This document shows positions 20,506 to 30,843 of a stretch of 64,000 nucleotides of DNA, in pieces. This DNA is from Nothophaeocryptopus gaeumannii. Its lineage: Eukaryota; Ascomycota; Dothideomycetes; Mycosphaerellales; Mycosphaerellaceae. The position numbers and the translations under genes are program-made. Under the pieces are notes generated by a model that was given only the letters and a program-made list of their open reading frames with translations, was not told the origin of the DNA and did not search any database. Location: contig JASISA010000022.1 of assembly GCA_031771865.1 (NCBI GenBank), positions 2,652,367 through 2,716,366 of the forward strand, read 5' to 3'. Numbering within the stretch: position 1 is the first letter of the stretch; each line of letters begins with the position of its first letter.

Positions 20506-22011
20506 TTAGTCCCAGTACTTAATAACACCATTCAAATCTCCCGTAACCACCTTGCTACTCTCCCTCGGATGCCACGCAGTCGCGACCACAGCTGCATCAC
20601 TCGCCTTGATCTTGTGCCACATCTTACAGCTCTTCCAATCCCAAAAGCATACAAACCCTCCACTGTCACCAGAGCACACAATACCGCCGTCTGGAGAAAC
20701 ATCGATATCGATAGCATAGCCGGCGTTGTTGTGGCCACGGAAGTCCTTCTTTCGGTTCTGTCGGATCTTCTCGCCCGTGTTGTAGACCTTGATTGTGTTG
20801 TCCGAGCTCTGTAAGAGCACTGCGCCCTTTGAGGGATGCGAGGCGGACTTGACCATGGGAAACATGTACGGCTCGGCGATGAACTTGATTGGGACTGGAA
20901 TATTCCACTCCCACGCTCGAAGTGACTTGTCGTCGGAAGTTGTGATGAAGCGCCTATTTTCATCGCAGAAGATGATGGTATTGACAGGTCCGAGATGGTG
21001 ATCGTACTCCTGCACAGGGTTCTTTTCCTCTGCATCGGGTGCAATTCGAATGTCCATTTGAACAATCTTGTTGTCGTGCATGCCGGCCAAGAACTGCTCA
21101 CCAGATAGGTTATCCGGCTGCCATCGGACAACGTGTGGCGTGCTGCCTGTGCTGAAGCGGCCAGTACATTGACCAGTCTCGGTATCCCAAACCTTCATTT
21201 GTCGGTCGTAAGAAGCCGTGACGAATTTGGTGCCGTCTGGTGTGAAGTCGACATCGACTACGGATTTGGTGTGACCATTGTACGAACGCAACAGCTCGCG
21301 ATCGTGGTAGACATCCCATAGGCGCACTTTGCCGTCCGCAGCTGAGGATAGAAGTAGGTGACCTGAGCCAGGAAAGAACTTCAGCGAAGTCAGGGCCTTC
21401 TCGTGAGCGCTCTTCCCGTGCGCCTTGTAAGTGTGGACAAGCTTCTTCGGATGGAAGCATTTCAGGTTCAGATTCTCGAAATCGCCGACCAGATCCACAT
21501 CGAGGTCTTGAGGTACGTGCATGTATGTCCGTCCCTGGTAGTCGTATTGCTGCGAGCCCTCGAAGATGCTGGTTTCCTTGTCTTGGCCGATTTGATTGTA
21601 CTCTGTTCCAGCAGTTGTACCCTTCGTCGGATTGGCGACGATCGCATCTTCCTCATACTCGACAACTTTCTCACCGCTCTCGTCGTCAGAAACTTCGACC
21701 TCGATCTCCTCGCCGCTGTCACTGTCTATGCGCCGCTCTTCATACTTCGCCCATGGGCCCTTGTATGCTCCTGCGCCATACACTACGTCGCTGTTGCCCT
21801 TGGTCTCGCGCTTTCTTTTCTTACCCGCGGCATGTGATCGTTCGACATCGCGGTGCAAGTCGCGGAAGCTTTGTTCTGATATGGCGATTTCTTGAGCGTA
21901 TCCGGTTGGCACCTTGCCTTTGGTGGACGTCTTGAAGGGCTTGTCGCTGACGAGGTTTGACTGGCGGGCAGGCGGGCCATTTGCGCCGTTCCGCGCCGGT
22001 ATGAGCGACAT
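20506..22011 (-). CDS. PRP17: Pre-mRNA splicing factor PRP17/CDC40, WD40 protein
   Basis: Single exon, 501 aa, ATG at 22011. The N-terminal half is charged, with KKRKRETKGN and a conserved GPWAKYE segment. From about residue 195 seven WD40 blades follow (SSAADGKVRLWDVYHDRELL, TASYDRQMKVWD, TTSDDKSLRAWEW, QSSDNTIKVY, CSGDSGGFVCFWDWKSCKMW) and the protein ends GDLNGVIKYWD at the very C-terminus, as in Prp17. The protein acts in the second catalytic step of splicing. It is divergent from the CorA gene across 245 bp. No break or odd feature. Confidence 0.95.
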   Translation of the reverse strand: MSLIPARNGANGPPARQSNLVSDKPFKTSTKGKVPTGYAQEIAISEQSFRDLHRDVERSHAAGKKRKRETKGNSDVVYGAGAYKGPWAKYEERRIDSDSGEEIEVEVSDDESGEKVVEYEEDAIVANPTKGTTAGTEYNQIGQDKETSIFEGSQQYDYQGRTYMHVPQDLDVDLVGDFENLNLKCFHPKKLVHTYKAHGKSAHEKALTSLKFFPGSGHLLLSSAADGKVRLWDVYHDRELLRSYNGHTKSVVDVDFTPDGTKFVTASYDRQMKVWDTETGQCTGRFSTGSTPHVVRWQPDNLSGEQFLAGMHDNKIVQMDIRIAPDAEEKNPVQEYDHHLGPVNTIIFCDENRRFITTSDDKSLRAWEWNIPVPIKFIAEPYMFPMVKSASHPSKGAVLLQSSDNTIKVYNTGEKIRQNRKKDFRGHNNAGYAIDIDVSPDGGIVCSGDSGGFVCFWDWKSCKMWHKIKASDAAVVATAWHPRESSKVVTGDLNGVIKYWD

Positions 22012-22256
22012 GATTGCGTCTGAAGGATATGAGTATGTAGTCGCCGATGGCAGTCGTCACTTACCTTGATCTTTCGAAGGTGCAGGTCGCAAATCAAATT
22101 CGAGATTCACCTCTGACTGAAGACGGTCCGAGCCGAAGCCGAGCTTCTTGCCATCTCACTTCACGTCCATCACAAATTTTGTTTTGTTTTGATATGCACC
22201 CCATGTACTTCGTCATTGGCCCTGTATCAATGACTTTGGGACAACGATAGCAGCGG
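22012..22256. promoter_or_regulatory. Bidirectional promoter, PRP17 / CorA-type transporter
   Basis: 245 bp between divergent ATGs. No named motif recognised. Confidence 0.45.
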
Positions 22257-23885
22257 ATGCCCTTCAAAGAGGCCTGGAGCACCATGATAAGACGATCTGC
22301 TGCGGCAGCAAAGACTTACCGTTTGCTGAAGAATGTTGTGCCAACACCCACGAGGCATCTGAGCAGTGCACGCCAGCATAGCAGTGTTACAACCCAGACT
22401 TCGAGCCTCAGCACTGCTACCGACCGATCCCAAGTTCAGTTCTACTCCAACCAAAGTCCTTTCAAAGCGTTCCCAGCGAAGTCTGCAGCTTCCTCATCAG
22501 CCTTCGGTTCTTTCTCCACCCGACAGCATGTTCAGAGATGGATCCCACGAATTGGAGCAGAACCAGGCATCGATCCGTCAACAAAGGACCTTCTGGAATA
22601 TGAGTCTCCACGACATCACTCGTGCGTGGAAAGTGAAATCAAGATAGTCGATTATTCTCATCAACGCATTACGGAGCATGATGTCAGTGGCAATGACCTG
22701 GAAGCATTTCTACAAGACAACCGAAAGCCTGATTGGGCAACTGTTCGGTGGATCAATGTCAATGGACTCAATCTCAACGTAGTGAGATGTCTTGGCAACA
22801 ATAAAGGACTTCATCCTCTGGCCATCGAAGATGTTATGGACACTCAAACGCCTACAAAGGTCGACTGGTACGAGGATCACTGCTTTCTTGAACTGAACTT
22901 GGTGAGGCTTGTTCAAATACACGAGGAAATGAACAATGATTGTGCTCTCAGTGACTCGCAACTTCGACAGAACCAGTACAAGCAGCGAGGCAAATGGCGG
23001 ACTTTGGTACCAGGCAAGCTTGGCATGTCCGTGGAGCAAGTGTCTGCTTTCTTGACCGCAAACGGCACACTCATCACCATCTTCGAGCGTTCTGGACAGG
23101 ACGTATCTGCACCCATCATGACCAGGCTGCGCTCGCCACAGACGGTCGTTAGATCAAGCAACGACCCCTCAATGCTGCTTCAGGCCGTTATTGATGCCAT
23201 CGTTGACCTGTCTCTGCCGATTGGGAAGGCAGTGGGCGAGTCTTTCGACGACCTGGAACAAGCTGTTCTCGCCAAGCCTACGATCGGGCAGAGCAAACAG
23301 CTGCACGTTTTGCGCTCAGGCTTGACAATGCTGATGGAGAACGCCAACGCGATCGGCATTCTGGTCAGGACACTTTGCGATCATGGCGCTGTGCCTGGAT
23401 CCGGGAGGTCTGATCAGCCTGCCAATATGGGTGTAGCACTCAAAGAGTATGCAGGTCAAGTCAACAAGACCAGCGTTGAGATATCACCCACGACGCAGAT
23501 CTATCTTCGAGACGTCCAAGACCACGTCACCGCTCTCGCCAACTATACACACATGTCGATCCGATCCGCCGAGAATCTGTCCACACTCATCTTCAATACC
23601 ATCGCAGCAAGCCAAAACGAAAGCGTGCGACAGTTGACTCTGATCTCCAGCTTTTTCCTGCCTTTGACCTTCTTGACGGGATACTTTGGCATGAACTTTG
23701 ACGTGATGCCGCTTGTCAATGAGCATAGTGATGCTTACTTTTGGCTCATTGCGACACCGGTGATGACTATCTCGATTCTGCTGCTTATGCGAACGAGGGC
23801 CAGAATCAACAAGCCTGAAGACTGGATGCGACAAAATCCGTCGCTTAGGACACCGCCGAGCAGGCTGAGGCAGCGCGGAAGGTGA
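22257..23885 (+). CDS. CorA-family magnesium transporter
   Basis: Single exon, 542 aa. The start is basic and Ser/Ala-rich (MIRRSAAAAKTYRLLKNVV), compatible with a mitochondrial presequence. The cytosolic CorA domain contains VRWINVNGLNLNVVRCLG and LHPLAIEDV. Two C-terminal membrane segments follow; the signature GMN is at residues 478-480 within YFGMNFDV, the usual end of the pore helix. The C-terminus is basic (RTRARINK). CorA proteins are pentameric Mg2+ channels; whether this one sits in the plasma membrane, vacuole or mitochondrion is not settled. Confidence 0.9.
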   Translation: MPFKEAWSTMIRRSAAAAKTYRLLKNVVPTPTRHLSSARQHSSVTTQTSSLSTATDRSQVQFYSNQSPFKAFPAKSAASSSAFGSFSTRQHVQRWIPRIGAEPGIDPSTKDLLEYESPRHHSCVESEIKIVDYSHQRITEHDVSGNDLEAFLQDNRKPDWATVRWINVNGLNLNVVRCLGNNKGLHPLAIEDVMDTQTPTKVDWYEDHCFLELNLVRLVQIHEEMNNDCALSDSQLRQNQYKQRGKWRTLVPGKLGMSVEQVSAFLTANGTLITIFERSGQDVSAPIMTRLRSPQTVVRSSNDPSMLLQAVIDAIVDLSLPIGKAVGESFDDLEQAVLAKPTIGQSKQLHVLRSGLTMLMENANAIGILVRTLCDHGAVPGSGRSDQPANMGVALKEYAGQVNKTSVEISPTTQIYLRDVQDHVTALANYTHMSIRSAENLSTLIFNTIAASQNESVRQLTLISSFFLPLTFLTGYFGMNFDVMPLVNEHSDAYFWLIATPVMTISILLLMRTRARINKPEDWMRQNPSLRTPPSRLRQRGR

Positions 23886-24033
23886 TCAATCAAATGTTCA
23901 TCATCGCCTTCACGCCAAGCCCGTTCCAAGCTTGGACCGATGAGCCTTGAAGAAACGCGCTGGCTTCAACGCGACTTCGCGTCTTACTCTCCTCCATCCG
24001 AATGCAAACATCATCACTATGTAGCTCCTAGTA

Positions 24034-25490
24034 CTGACGCCTGAGCTTCTCGAATACATCTGCCAGAAATGCCATCGAGACGACATTTCAAACGTCCGAC
24101 TTCCCAACAAGAGCTTGAGCGCTGTGGCCCCTGATCATTTCCTGAAGAAATTCGTGGTGTATTACAACATTGAAAGCCTTGAAACATCTTCGACAATTCA
24201 CTTTCTCGATCAACGCATACCAAACAACGTCGAATCAGTTTGGTTTGAAGCACATTGCCTGGAGAGATTCACGACATTTGATAAGTGGAACGCCGATCGC
24301 AAAGCACAATTCAAGAATTTCCCGTTTTGGTATGGCAACAGTCTGAAGCTTTTTTAAAGCAGGCTCAAAGACCAATGCAGGCCTTAGCGGCGAAGAGTTT
24401 GAAAGGAAGTATGCGCAGCACTGCGAGTTCTGTGACGAACAAGATGGCCTCAATGATGGAGACCTCACCTATATTTACCTTACCGAGTTCTTCCGATCTT
24501 GTGCGATCATCTCACAGCTCTGCTTTACACTGGGATGTAGGACTAGAGGCATCACGACTCACAAGAGCAAAGGTTTTCGGTAAGGCCTTGTGTATCCATG
24601 GGACGATCCTCTTCTGTCTTGGGCAGGCGTTCATCGGCTGCAACAATTTTTGCTCGCTGCTGCGGAAGCAAAATGTTCCGTTGAGACACTTAGCTTCGCT
24701 GAAGTGTCCCATTACTCTTTGGTCTGGCTTAAGCCAGAGCTTCCGAAATTATCACACATGCTGGGTGGCCTGCAGCAATTGAACATCCGTATTGCTCAGC
24801 TGAAAGACTGGGACGGAGAATTAGCTTATGAGGAGCTTGATAGACTGCTGGCTTGCTTCGAGGGTAGTTCCTTCCTGGATTTCATTGAGCATGCCAGAAA
24901 TGTCAAGATTATGGTTCTCGATATGCCCTGTGGGTGCTCGAAGATGGGTCGAGTGGACGTTCGTTACCTGCTCGGCGATCTCACTTTTGCCTGTCTGGAG
25001 TCGTTCTTAACGCAGATGGTACAAATGAGTACAAGCCACCTTCGTGATTTCCTGTTGCGCCGCCAGCATACCTTGAAGCGGCTTCGTCTTGCAGAAATAT
25101 TTGCCAGAGAGGGTCAAGACTGGGAAGAGTCCTTCTCCATTATCGCCGGAAAGTTTGCAGATCTTGAATTCATCAAGCTGCGCGGCGAATTTGAGTCGAG
25201 CAATTTGCAATGCAGAGAAGTTGCGTTTGGGTTCAGTCACAGCAACGATAGCAAACATGGCAACCCGCTCGAGCGGGAAATGACGGGTACATCACAAACG
25301 GCGATGACTGCGTGCCAGGCCTGCATAGCGACAACGATAGGGATAGTGAGTACGGAGGTGTCGACTCTGATCTTGATGACTTCGAGATTGTGCCCGCAAG
25401 AGAGAGTATTCCGGAGCACACGCTTGATGGCGCATTATCACATTACGAATACACAGTCATCACCGTGTACTGCATCGGAAACGAAGATTC
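24034..25490 (+). pseudogene. Decayed F-box-type gene
   Basis: The reading starts F-box-like (LTPELLEYICQKCHRDDISN) at 24034. It runs into a stop at a run of six T (24350-24355), where one T fewer restores the frame. It then continues SGEEFERKYAQHCEFCDEQDG up to an in-frame TAA at 24581-24583. After that comes a long leucine-rich stretch with LSFAEVSHYSLVW and LKRLRLAEIFAREG, and a further frame change near 25240-25290 into an acidic tail (SDLDDFEIVPARES). I know this type as fungal F-box/leucine-rich proteins; no copy of the original frame survives. No ATG in a good place. Confidence 0.6.
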
Positions 25491-25493
25491 TGA

Positions 25494-26083
25494 ATTCAGC
25501 ATCTTGCTTCTCCACGCCGGCTTGGACCGTCAGTTCCTGCCAGCTTATTCCACAGTCTCGGATCCATCGAGCTCCCAGCCTCTCCAGTCATCCGGCAGCT
25601 CGATTCTCACGTTCATGTCATCAGCCTCGAGCGGCTTGCTCGTATCTGCTACCTCGTGCATGCAGAGGATGGTCAGCTACTTCCAGACAGGGTCGGCCGT
25701 CTCCTACCAGCTCCGCCTTGTGGTCTCCAATCTTCCAGGTTCTGGCTGGCGGGGACTCTCCGCTCCCAGACGGCGTGGTCCGCTCTGCCGTACTGAAGGA
25801 CATCAGACGTATTACGACCAGTACGACAGATGCAGATGTTTTAGCTTTTGCAAATCAAAGTCCGTTCTTGCCTAGGGTTGACGCCGAGACTGTGAAGGGT
25901 CTCTTTCACAGGGCTTTCACCACGACTCAGGGGTATCGTAGGATGTGGTATGGCGGGCGGGCGTTTGCAAGACCACGTAGTGTTAGTCTTTGCGAGGTCA
26001 CGGAAGGGCTGGCTGGGGAGATTATTGAGGCTATTCGAAGGAATGTGCCCGTCAGTGGTGAGAAGAGTGGATGTCGAAACTGA
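25494..26083 (+). pseudogene. Second decayed hypothetical gene, one G-run frame shift
   Basis: A GC3-rich frame beginning about 25494 reads SLFHSLGSIELPASPVIRQL and LERLARICYLVHAEDG, and breaks at GGGG 25751-25754. One more G would join it to the frame that continues SPLPDGVVRSAVLKDIRR, FANQSPFLPRVDAETV and GLAGEIIEAIRRNV to the stop at 26083. No start codon found. Family not recognised. It directly follows the F-box relic and could be part of the same dead locus. Confidence 0.45.
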
Positions 26084-26385
26084 TCTAAATTCCGAGAACT
26101 TGTTGAAGGCCCTGAGATATTGATGTCCCTCAAAGGAGATCGCAGATCAAATATTATCTCCGGTGTGCATCACACGCTGTGACGCTTTTGCCTCGCCTCA
26201 GTCTTTCACATGCCAAATTTCCACATGAAGCTGTTCCATCAAATATTGACGCCTCGCCGCTCCGCGGAAGACGGGAAGACCAAACTATTTCAGGAAGCGT
26301 CTCCACTTAAATTATCGACATAGACATTCGCGTTTCCTCCCGTTGCCATCGTTCGCCTTCGTGCCTCTCGATCATCTCATCGACA
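26084..26385. other. Upstream region of mitochondrial EF-G
   Basis: About 300 bp; presumed promoter. Nothing specific recognised. Confidence 0.35.
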
Positions 26386-28794
26386 ATGCGTGCTCCAGTC
26401 CTCGCGCGCACGTCCCTGTGCAGTATTGCTTTGCGCAGCGGCGCTTCCACCACCAAGCGGACATTCACTTCCGCCTCCGCCCTCCCCCTTCAACGACAAT
26501 CCATCAGAGGCCAGAACCACGAGAGAATATCCCAATTTCACCAACGGCAACCGCGAAGATGGCAAACCGCCGCTGCAGCGCAAGTGCTCGAAACAGCCAT
26601 GCACGATCCGACTTCTCTCTCCCAAGACGCCATCGTGGAGAACCTCGATCCGAAAGAAGCTGCTCGTCTCGATAAAGTTCGCAACATTGGAATCGCTGCA
26701 CATATTGATTCGGGAAAGACAACTGCGACAGAACGAGTGCTGTTTTATACTGGTCGAGTGAAGGATATCCATGAGGTTCGTGGAAGAGATGGCGTGGGCG
26801 CGAAGATGGACAGTATGGATCTGGAAAGAGAGAAGGGAATCACCATTCAATCTGCTGCTACATTCTGCGATTGGGTTAAGAAGACGCCAGATCCGGTGAC
26901 GGGAGAGTTGAAGGATGAGAAATACCACATTAATTTGATCGATACACCAGGGCACATTGATTTCACCATTGAGGTAGAGAGAGCGTTGAGAGTTCTGGAC
27001 GGAGCTGTCATGATTCTGTGCGCTGTGAGTGGCGTGCAGAGTCAGACTGTTACTGTGGATCGCCAAATGAAGAGATACAATGTTCCCAGAATATCTTTCG
27101 TGAACAAAATGGATCGGGCTGGAGCGAATCCATGGAAAGCAGTGGACGGCATTAATCAGAAGCTCAGAATTCCTGCTGCTGCCATTCAGATTCCGATCGG
27201 AGCCGAGGATGAATTCAAGGGAGTCGTGGATCTGGTGAGGATGCGAGCCATCTACTCCGAAGGATACAAGGGTATCGAGCTTCGAGAGGACGAGATACCA
27301 GCGGATCTGGTCGACTTCGCCAAAGAGAAGAGGCAGCTTTTGGTTGAGACACTGGCCGATGTGGACGACGCAATAGCAGATGCTGTGCTGGATGAAAGAG
27401 AACCAGGCATTGATGAGATCAAAGCTGCTATCCGACGCGCCACTATCTCCTTGAAATTTACGCCTGTCTTGATGGGCTCCGCTCTGGCAGATAAATCTGT
27501 GCAGCCGATGCTGGACGCCGTTGTCGATTACCTCCCCAATCCTTCCGAAGTCGAGAACCTGGCCCTGGACCAAAGGCGAGCCGAGAAGCCCGTCAAGCTT
27601 GTTTCCTACAACTCGCTTCCATTCTGCGGTCTTGCCTTCAAGCTAGAAGAGTCCAACTTCGGTCAGCTCACTTATATTCGTGTCTACCAGGGCAAGATCT
27701 TCAAGGGTCAGAACGTATTCAACGCACGGACAGGGCAGAAGGTCAAGATTCCACGTATCGTGCGCATGCACTCCAACGACATGGAGGAAGTGACCGAAAT
27801 TGCTGCTGGCGAGATCTGCGCCGTGTTTGGTGTTGACTGTGCTTCCGGAGATACCTTCACAGATGGTAGTGTTGGCTACTCCATGTCTTCGATGTTCGTC
27901 CCCGATCCTGTTATCTCGCTCTCTATCAAGCCGAAGCACACCAAGGACACGCCGAACTTTTCCAAGGCTATTTCCCGCTTCCAGCGCGAGGACCCAACCT
28001 TCCGTGTTCACGTCGATTCTGAGTCTAGTGAGTCCATCATCAGTGGTATGGGCGAACTGCACCTCGACATTTACGTCGAGCGCATGAAGCGTGAGTACAA
28101 GGTCGAAGTCGTCACTGGTCAACCTCAGGTCGCCTACCGGGAGACCATCCAGTCCCATGTCAAGTTCGATCACTTGTTGAAGAAGCAGACTGGTGGTGCT
28201 GGCGATTACGCTCGAGTTATGGGATACCTTGAGGCGACTGGTGATATGGGCGAGAACAAGTTCAAGACTGAGATCATTGGTGGCACGATTCCGGAGAAGT
28301 ACCTGTTCGCTTGTGGTAAAGGCTTTGACGAATCATGCAGAAATGGACCGCTTCTTGGGCACAGGGTTCTGGGAGCCAGCATGGTCATCGAGGATGGTGC
28401 CACGCATATGACAGATTCCTCTGAAATGGCTTTCAAGAATGCTACACAGCAAGCTTTCCGCAAAGCTTTCATGGCTGCTGGTCCGCAGGTGCTTGAGCCC
28501 TTGATGAAGACCGTCATTACGGCGCCTGTCGAGTTTCAGGGTAACATTGTCGGTCTGCTCAACAAGCGGAACGCTGTCATCAACGATACCGAGATTGGAG
28601 CAGAGGAGTTCACGCTGACTGCCGACTGCTCACTCAACAGCATGTTCGGCTTTTCATCGCAGCTCAGAGCTGCCACTCAAGGAAAGGGAGAATTCTCGAT
28701 GGAGTTCAGCCACTACGCCCCGGCACCTATGCAACTGCAGAAGGAACTCATCGCGAAGTTTGAGAAGGAGAGGGCAGAGAGGAACAAGAAGTAG
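26386..28794 (+). CDS. MEF1: Mitochondrial translation elongation factor G (EF-G1)
   Basis: Single exon, 802 aa. A basic, Ser/Thr/Arg-rich presequence (about 1-70) is followed by the GTPase domain. G1 is AHIDSGKTT at 105-113, the switch region contains EREKGITI, G3 is DTPGH at 186-190, and G4 is NKMD at 240-243. Domains II-V follow (LEESNFGQLTYIRVYQGK; FRVHVDSESSESIISGMGEL; the domain IV GAGDYARV region). C-terminal LNSMFGFSSQLRAATQGKGE is the typical EF-G end. It moves tRNAs and mRNA on the mitochondrial ribosome. Confidence 0.95.
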   Translation: MRAPVLARTSLCSIALRSGASTTKRTFTSASALPLQRQSIRGQNHERISQFHQRQPRRWQTAAAAQVLETAMHDPTSLSQDAIVENLDPKEAARLDKVRNIGIAAHIDSGKTTATERVLFYTGRVKDIHEVRGRDGVGAKMDSMDLEREKGITIQSAATFCDWVKKTPDPVTGELKDEKYHINLIDTPGHIDFTIEVERALRVLDGAVMILCAVSGVQSQTVTVDRQMKRYNVPRISFVNKMDRAGANPWKAVDGINQKLRIPAAAIQIPIGAEDEFKGVVDLVRMRAIYSEGYKGIELREDEIPADLVDFAKEKRQLLVETLADVDDAIADAVLDEREPGIDEIKAAIRRATISLKFTPVLMGSALADKSVQPMLDAVVDYLPNPSEVENLALDQRRAEKPVKLVSYNSLPFCGLAFKLEESNFGQLTYIRVYQGKIFKGQNVFNARTGQKVKIPRIVRMHSNDMEEVTEIAAGEICAVFGVDCASGDTFTDGSVGYSMSSMFVPDPVISLSIKPKHTKDTPNFSKAISRFQREDPTFRVHVDSESSESIISGMGELHLDIYVERMKREYKVEVVTGQPQVAYRETIQSHVKFDHLLKKQTGGAGDYARVMGYLEATGDMGENKFKTEIIGGTIPEKYLFACGKGFDESCRNGPLLGHRVLGASMVIEDGATHMTDSSEMAFKNATQQAFRKAFMAAGPQVLEPLMKTVITAPVEFQGNIVGLLNKRNAVINDTEIGAEEFTLTADCSLNSMFGFSSQLRAATQGKGEFSMEFSHYAPAPMQLQKELIAKFEKERAERNKK

Positions 28795-29407
28795 ATGAAC
28801 TCTGTTGTCAGTGTGATGAATGGGATGACTTGATACGAGGGAGAGATAGTCCTGCTCCGGTACCGGACCCTGTCGCCAGCAGCTTGGCATCGACACAGAT
28901 GCTGACCGATGCACGACAGAGCGACCACTCTCCTCCTCGAGTCGATGTGTACAGCAGAGGCGAGATGTAAGATGAGCTCGGGAGGGAGAGAGAAGATCGA
29001 TGGCATGTCTGTGCATATGGATGGCGTTTGGCATTGGTCTGGACGTGTACGAAAAGGAAAGGAACAAAGCCAAAAGCGCCGCATCTCCGCTTCAGTGTGT
29101 TGTACTGATATATTTTGTTACATGTAGATACCTAGAATCTTTCCCAAGAGCGGCGGGGCGAAAAGCAAGTCGAAGAAGTCTGAAATGCTGCACCTATGGT
29201 CATACGAGTTACAAATGCCGATGGTACTAGTGGGGCTCGTGGGGCTCTACGTCCGTGGAAGCGAAACTGCTTAATGGGTTACAAAAGCTCTTAATCCGCC
29301 AGCCAGGCCTGCTTTCTATCCCTTGGACCTCTCGAACAAGCTCTTCACGTAAAGAGATTTTCCGACCTGGTTTCCTCCGACCATTCGCGTGCTCCTCATA
29401 CATCTTC
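28795..29407. other. Intergenic region between two convergent genes
   Basis: 613 bp, 3' flanks of EF-G and of the small membrane protein. Nothing recognised. Confidence 0.35.
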
Positions 29408-30046
29408 CTACGATGTCGAATGTTCCACCTCTCGCCTGAGCATTGCAATTCGAATCGGCAGGTAACGATCCCGCAGAGACAACTGTGAAAGCATTATCCA
29501 CTTATTCCACCAGGACAAGGCCATGATTTCCGCTACTGCTCCATCTATCTCGGCCAAAAGCTCGCGATCCGCCGCGTTGGACTCCTCGCGGGTCATAGGC
29601 GTAAGCGGCATGACTCCCTTCTCGACCGAGGTCTTTTCATCTTCGGTTTCGGACGTCGGTTGCTTTCTCATGAATGCACTAAGCACTGTCGGTCAGGTCT
29701 ATTAAGCAGCTACAGCAGGCGAGATGTTACACAATTACTGAGAGCATTTGAACAACCACTCAAGTATCATAACCAGGATCAGGTCGATGAGTAAGGAGAT
29801 CTCTGCGATGACCCGCATGGCATGGAAGCACGAGACGTGCAGAAAGATCATGACTCTGGTTGGCCCAACCATCTCAGGATATACCCACGTCTCTGGAACG
29901 TAGAAGTAGCGTATGGTCGACTGCTGATAGTTGATGACGAACGGGGCGACGAATGAGTTGACTGTTGCACAGATCCAGAAGAGGATGAATCCCATGCGTA
30001 TACTGTCTGGCGATATTGGCGGCAGCAATGGTATGTTGGGCGCCAT
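29408..30046 (-). CDS. Small membrane protein, hypothetical
   Basis: Not recognised. Exons 29739..30046 and 29408..29678 (minus) with a 60-nt intron (GTAATT..TAG); 192 aa. Two hydrophobic stretches are clear: MGFILFWICATVNSFVAPFV near the N-terminus and AEISLLIDLILVMILEWLF before the splice. The C-terminal half is hydrophilic. The acceptor TAG at 29679 is chosen because the CAG a few bases upstream would bring a stop into frame. Confidence 0.55.
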
Positions 30047-30170
30047 GGTTGCGGAGGCTGCGTTGTTGCTGATATTCAAAGTGTAGTCTGTTAAGATGGT
30101 GATTCGAGAAGCAGTTTGCGAAGTAGAACAGGGGAGATCAGGAGCTGAAAGGTGGGAAGCGAAGCCGAGG

Positions 30171-30645
30171 TCATGCGCTTGTACTGGCATGACATGACAC
30201 TGGAAGGCATAGTTGAGTGAGAAGGAACTTGATGAAAGTGGAGCCCAGGCAAGAGCAACATTGAGATTTGAAGACTTCTTCCACCACTTCCGGCATGGAT
30301 ATTATAAGTCTGAGCTCGCGAGCGAGAGCGCCCACGGCAGCCATCCACGGCGGTGCAGTGGCATCGGCATTAGCAGCGTCTGCTACTGTAGCGTTCACTT
30401 CACGGACGATGCGGTCAAGCTTGCGAAGATCGAGACGACGTAGCGTGACCTCTGTAGATTCTTTTCGTCTTGTATAGGGCGAGAAATTCGGGAGAAAGTA
30501 AAGACTCGACGCTTTCAAGAGTCACAGGTTTGTCGCCCCAAGTCATAGGTATCGTTTCGTCTTTGGCATGACGCTTGACGATGCCTTCGTGGAAACACTC
30601 GGCGCAAACATCGTCTCCATGGAATCGTAAACGGTGCACTGCCAT
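30171..30645 (-). pseudogene. Frameshifted hypothetical gene, possible zinc-binding N-terminus
   Basis: The ATG at 30645 opens MAVHRLRFHGDDVCAECFHE..., which stays coding-like to FLALYKTKR. At AAAA (TTTT 30462-30465 on the plus strand) one A fewer would lead into the frame ESTEVTLRRLDLRKLDRIVRE, which runs on to 30171. The CxxC and the lengthy spacer recall remnants of RING/IBR proteins common in fungi, but this is weak. Confidence 0.4.
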
Positions 30646-30843
30646 CGAAGTCGCCTAAGCACACCGTGCAGGAGAATGTTGCACGGGACTAGTCCGTCGC
30701 CGACCGAGCTCGAGAGCGGCTGACTTCCTTTGCTGCCTTCACTAGCTCTCGGCCTGTTTCAGCATCTTCGAGGTAGTGGTGAAGCGATGGTCACTGATCA
30801 GACGAAGTACACGTCATTACAGCGACACTTCGATCATGCAAAC

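Noticed and set aside
24590..26083. One 497-codon gene
   Set aside because: The frame is open by chance: its middle third (about 25290-25730) is Ser/Arg-rich with poor coding character, while other frames there look coding. I read it as two dead genes.
26377..27573. 398-codon open frame on the minus strand
   Set aside because: It lies antisense to the mitochondrial EF-G gene; its sequence has no domain and it is explained by the codon use of the sense gene.
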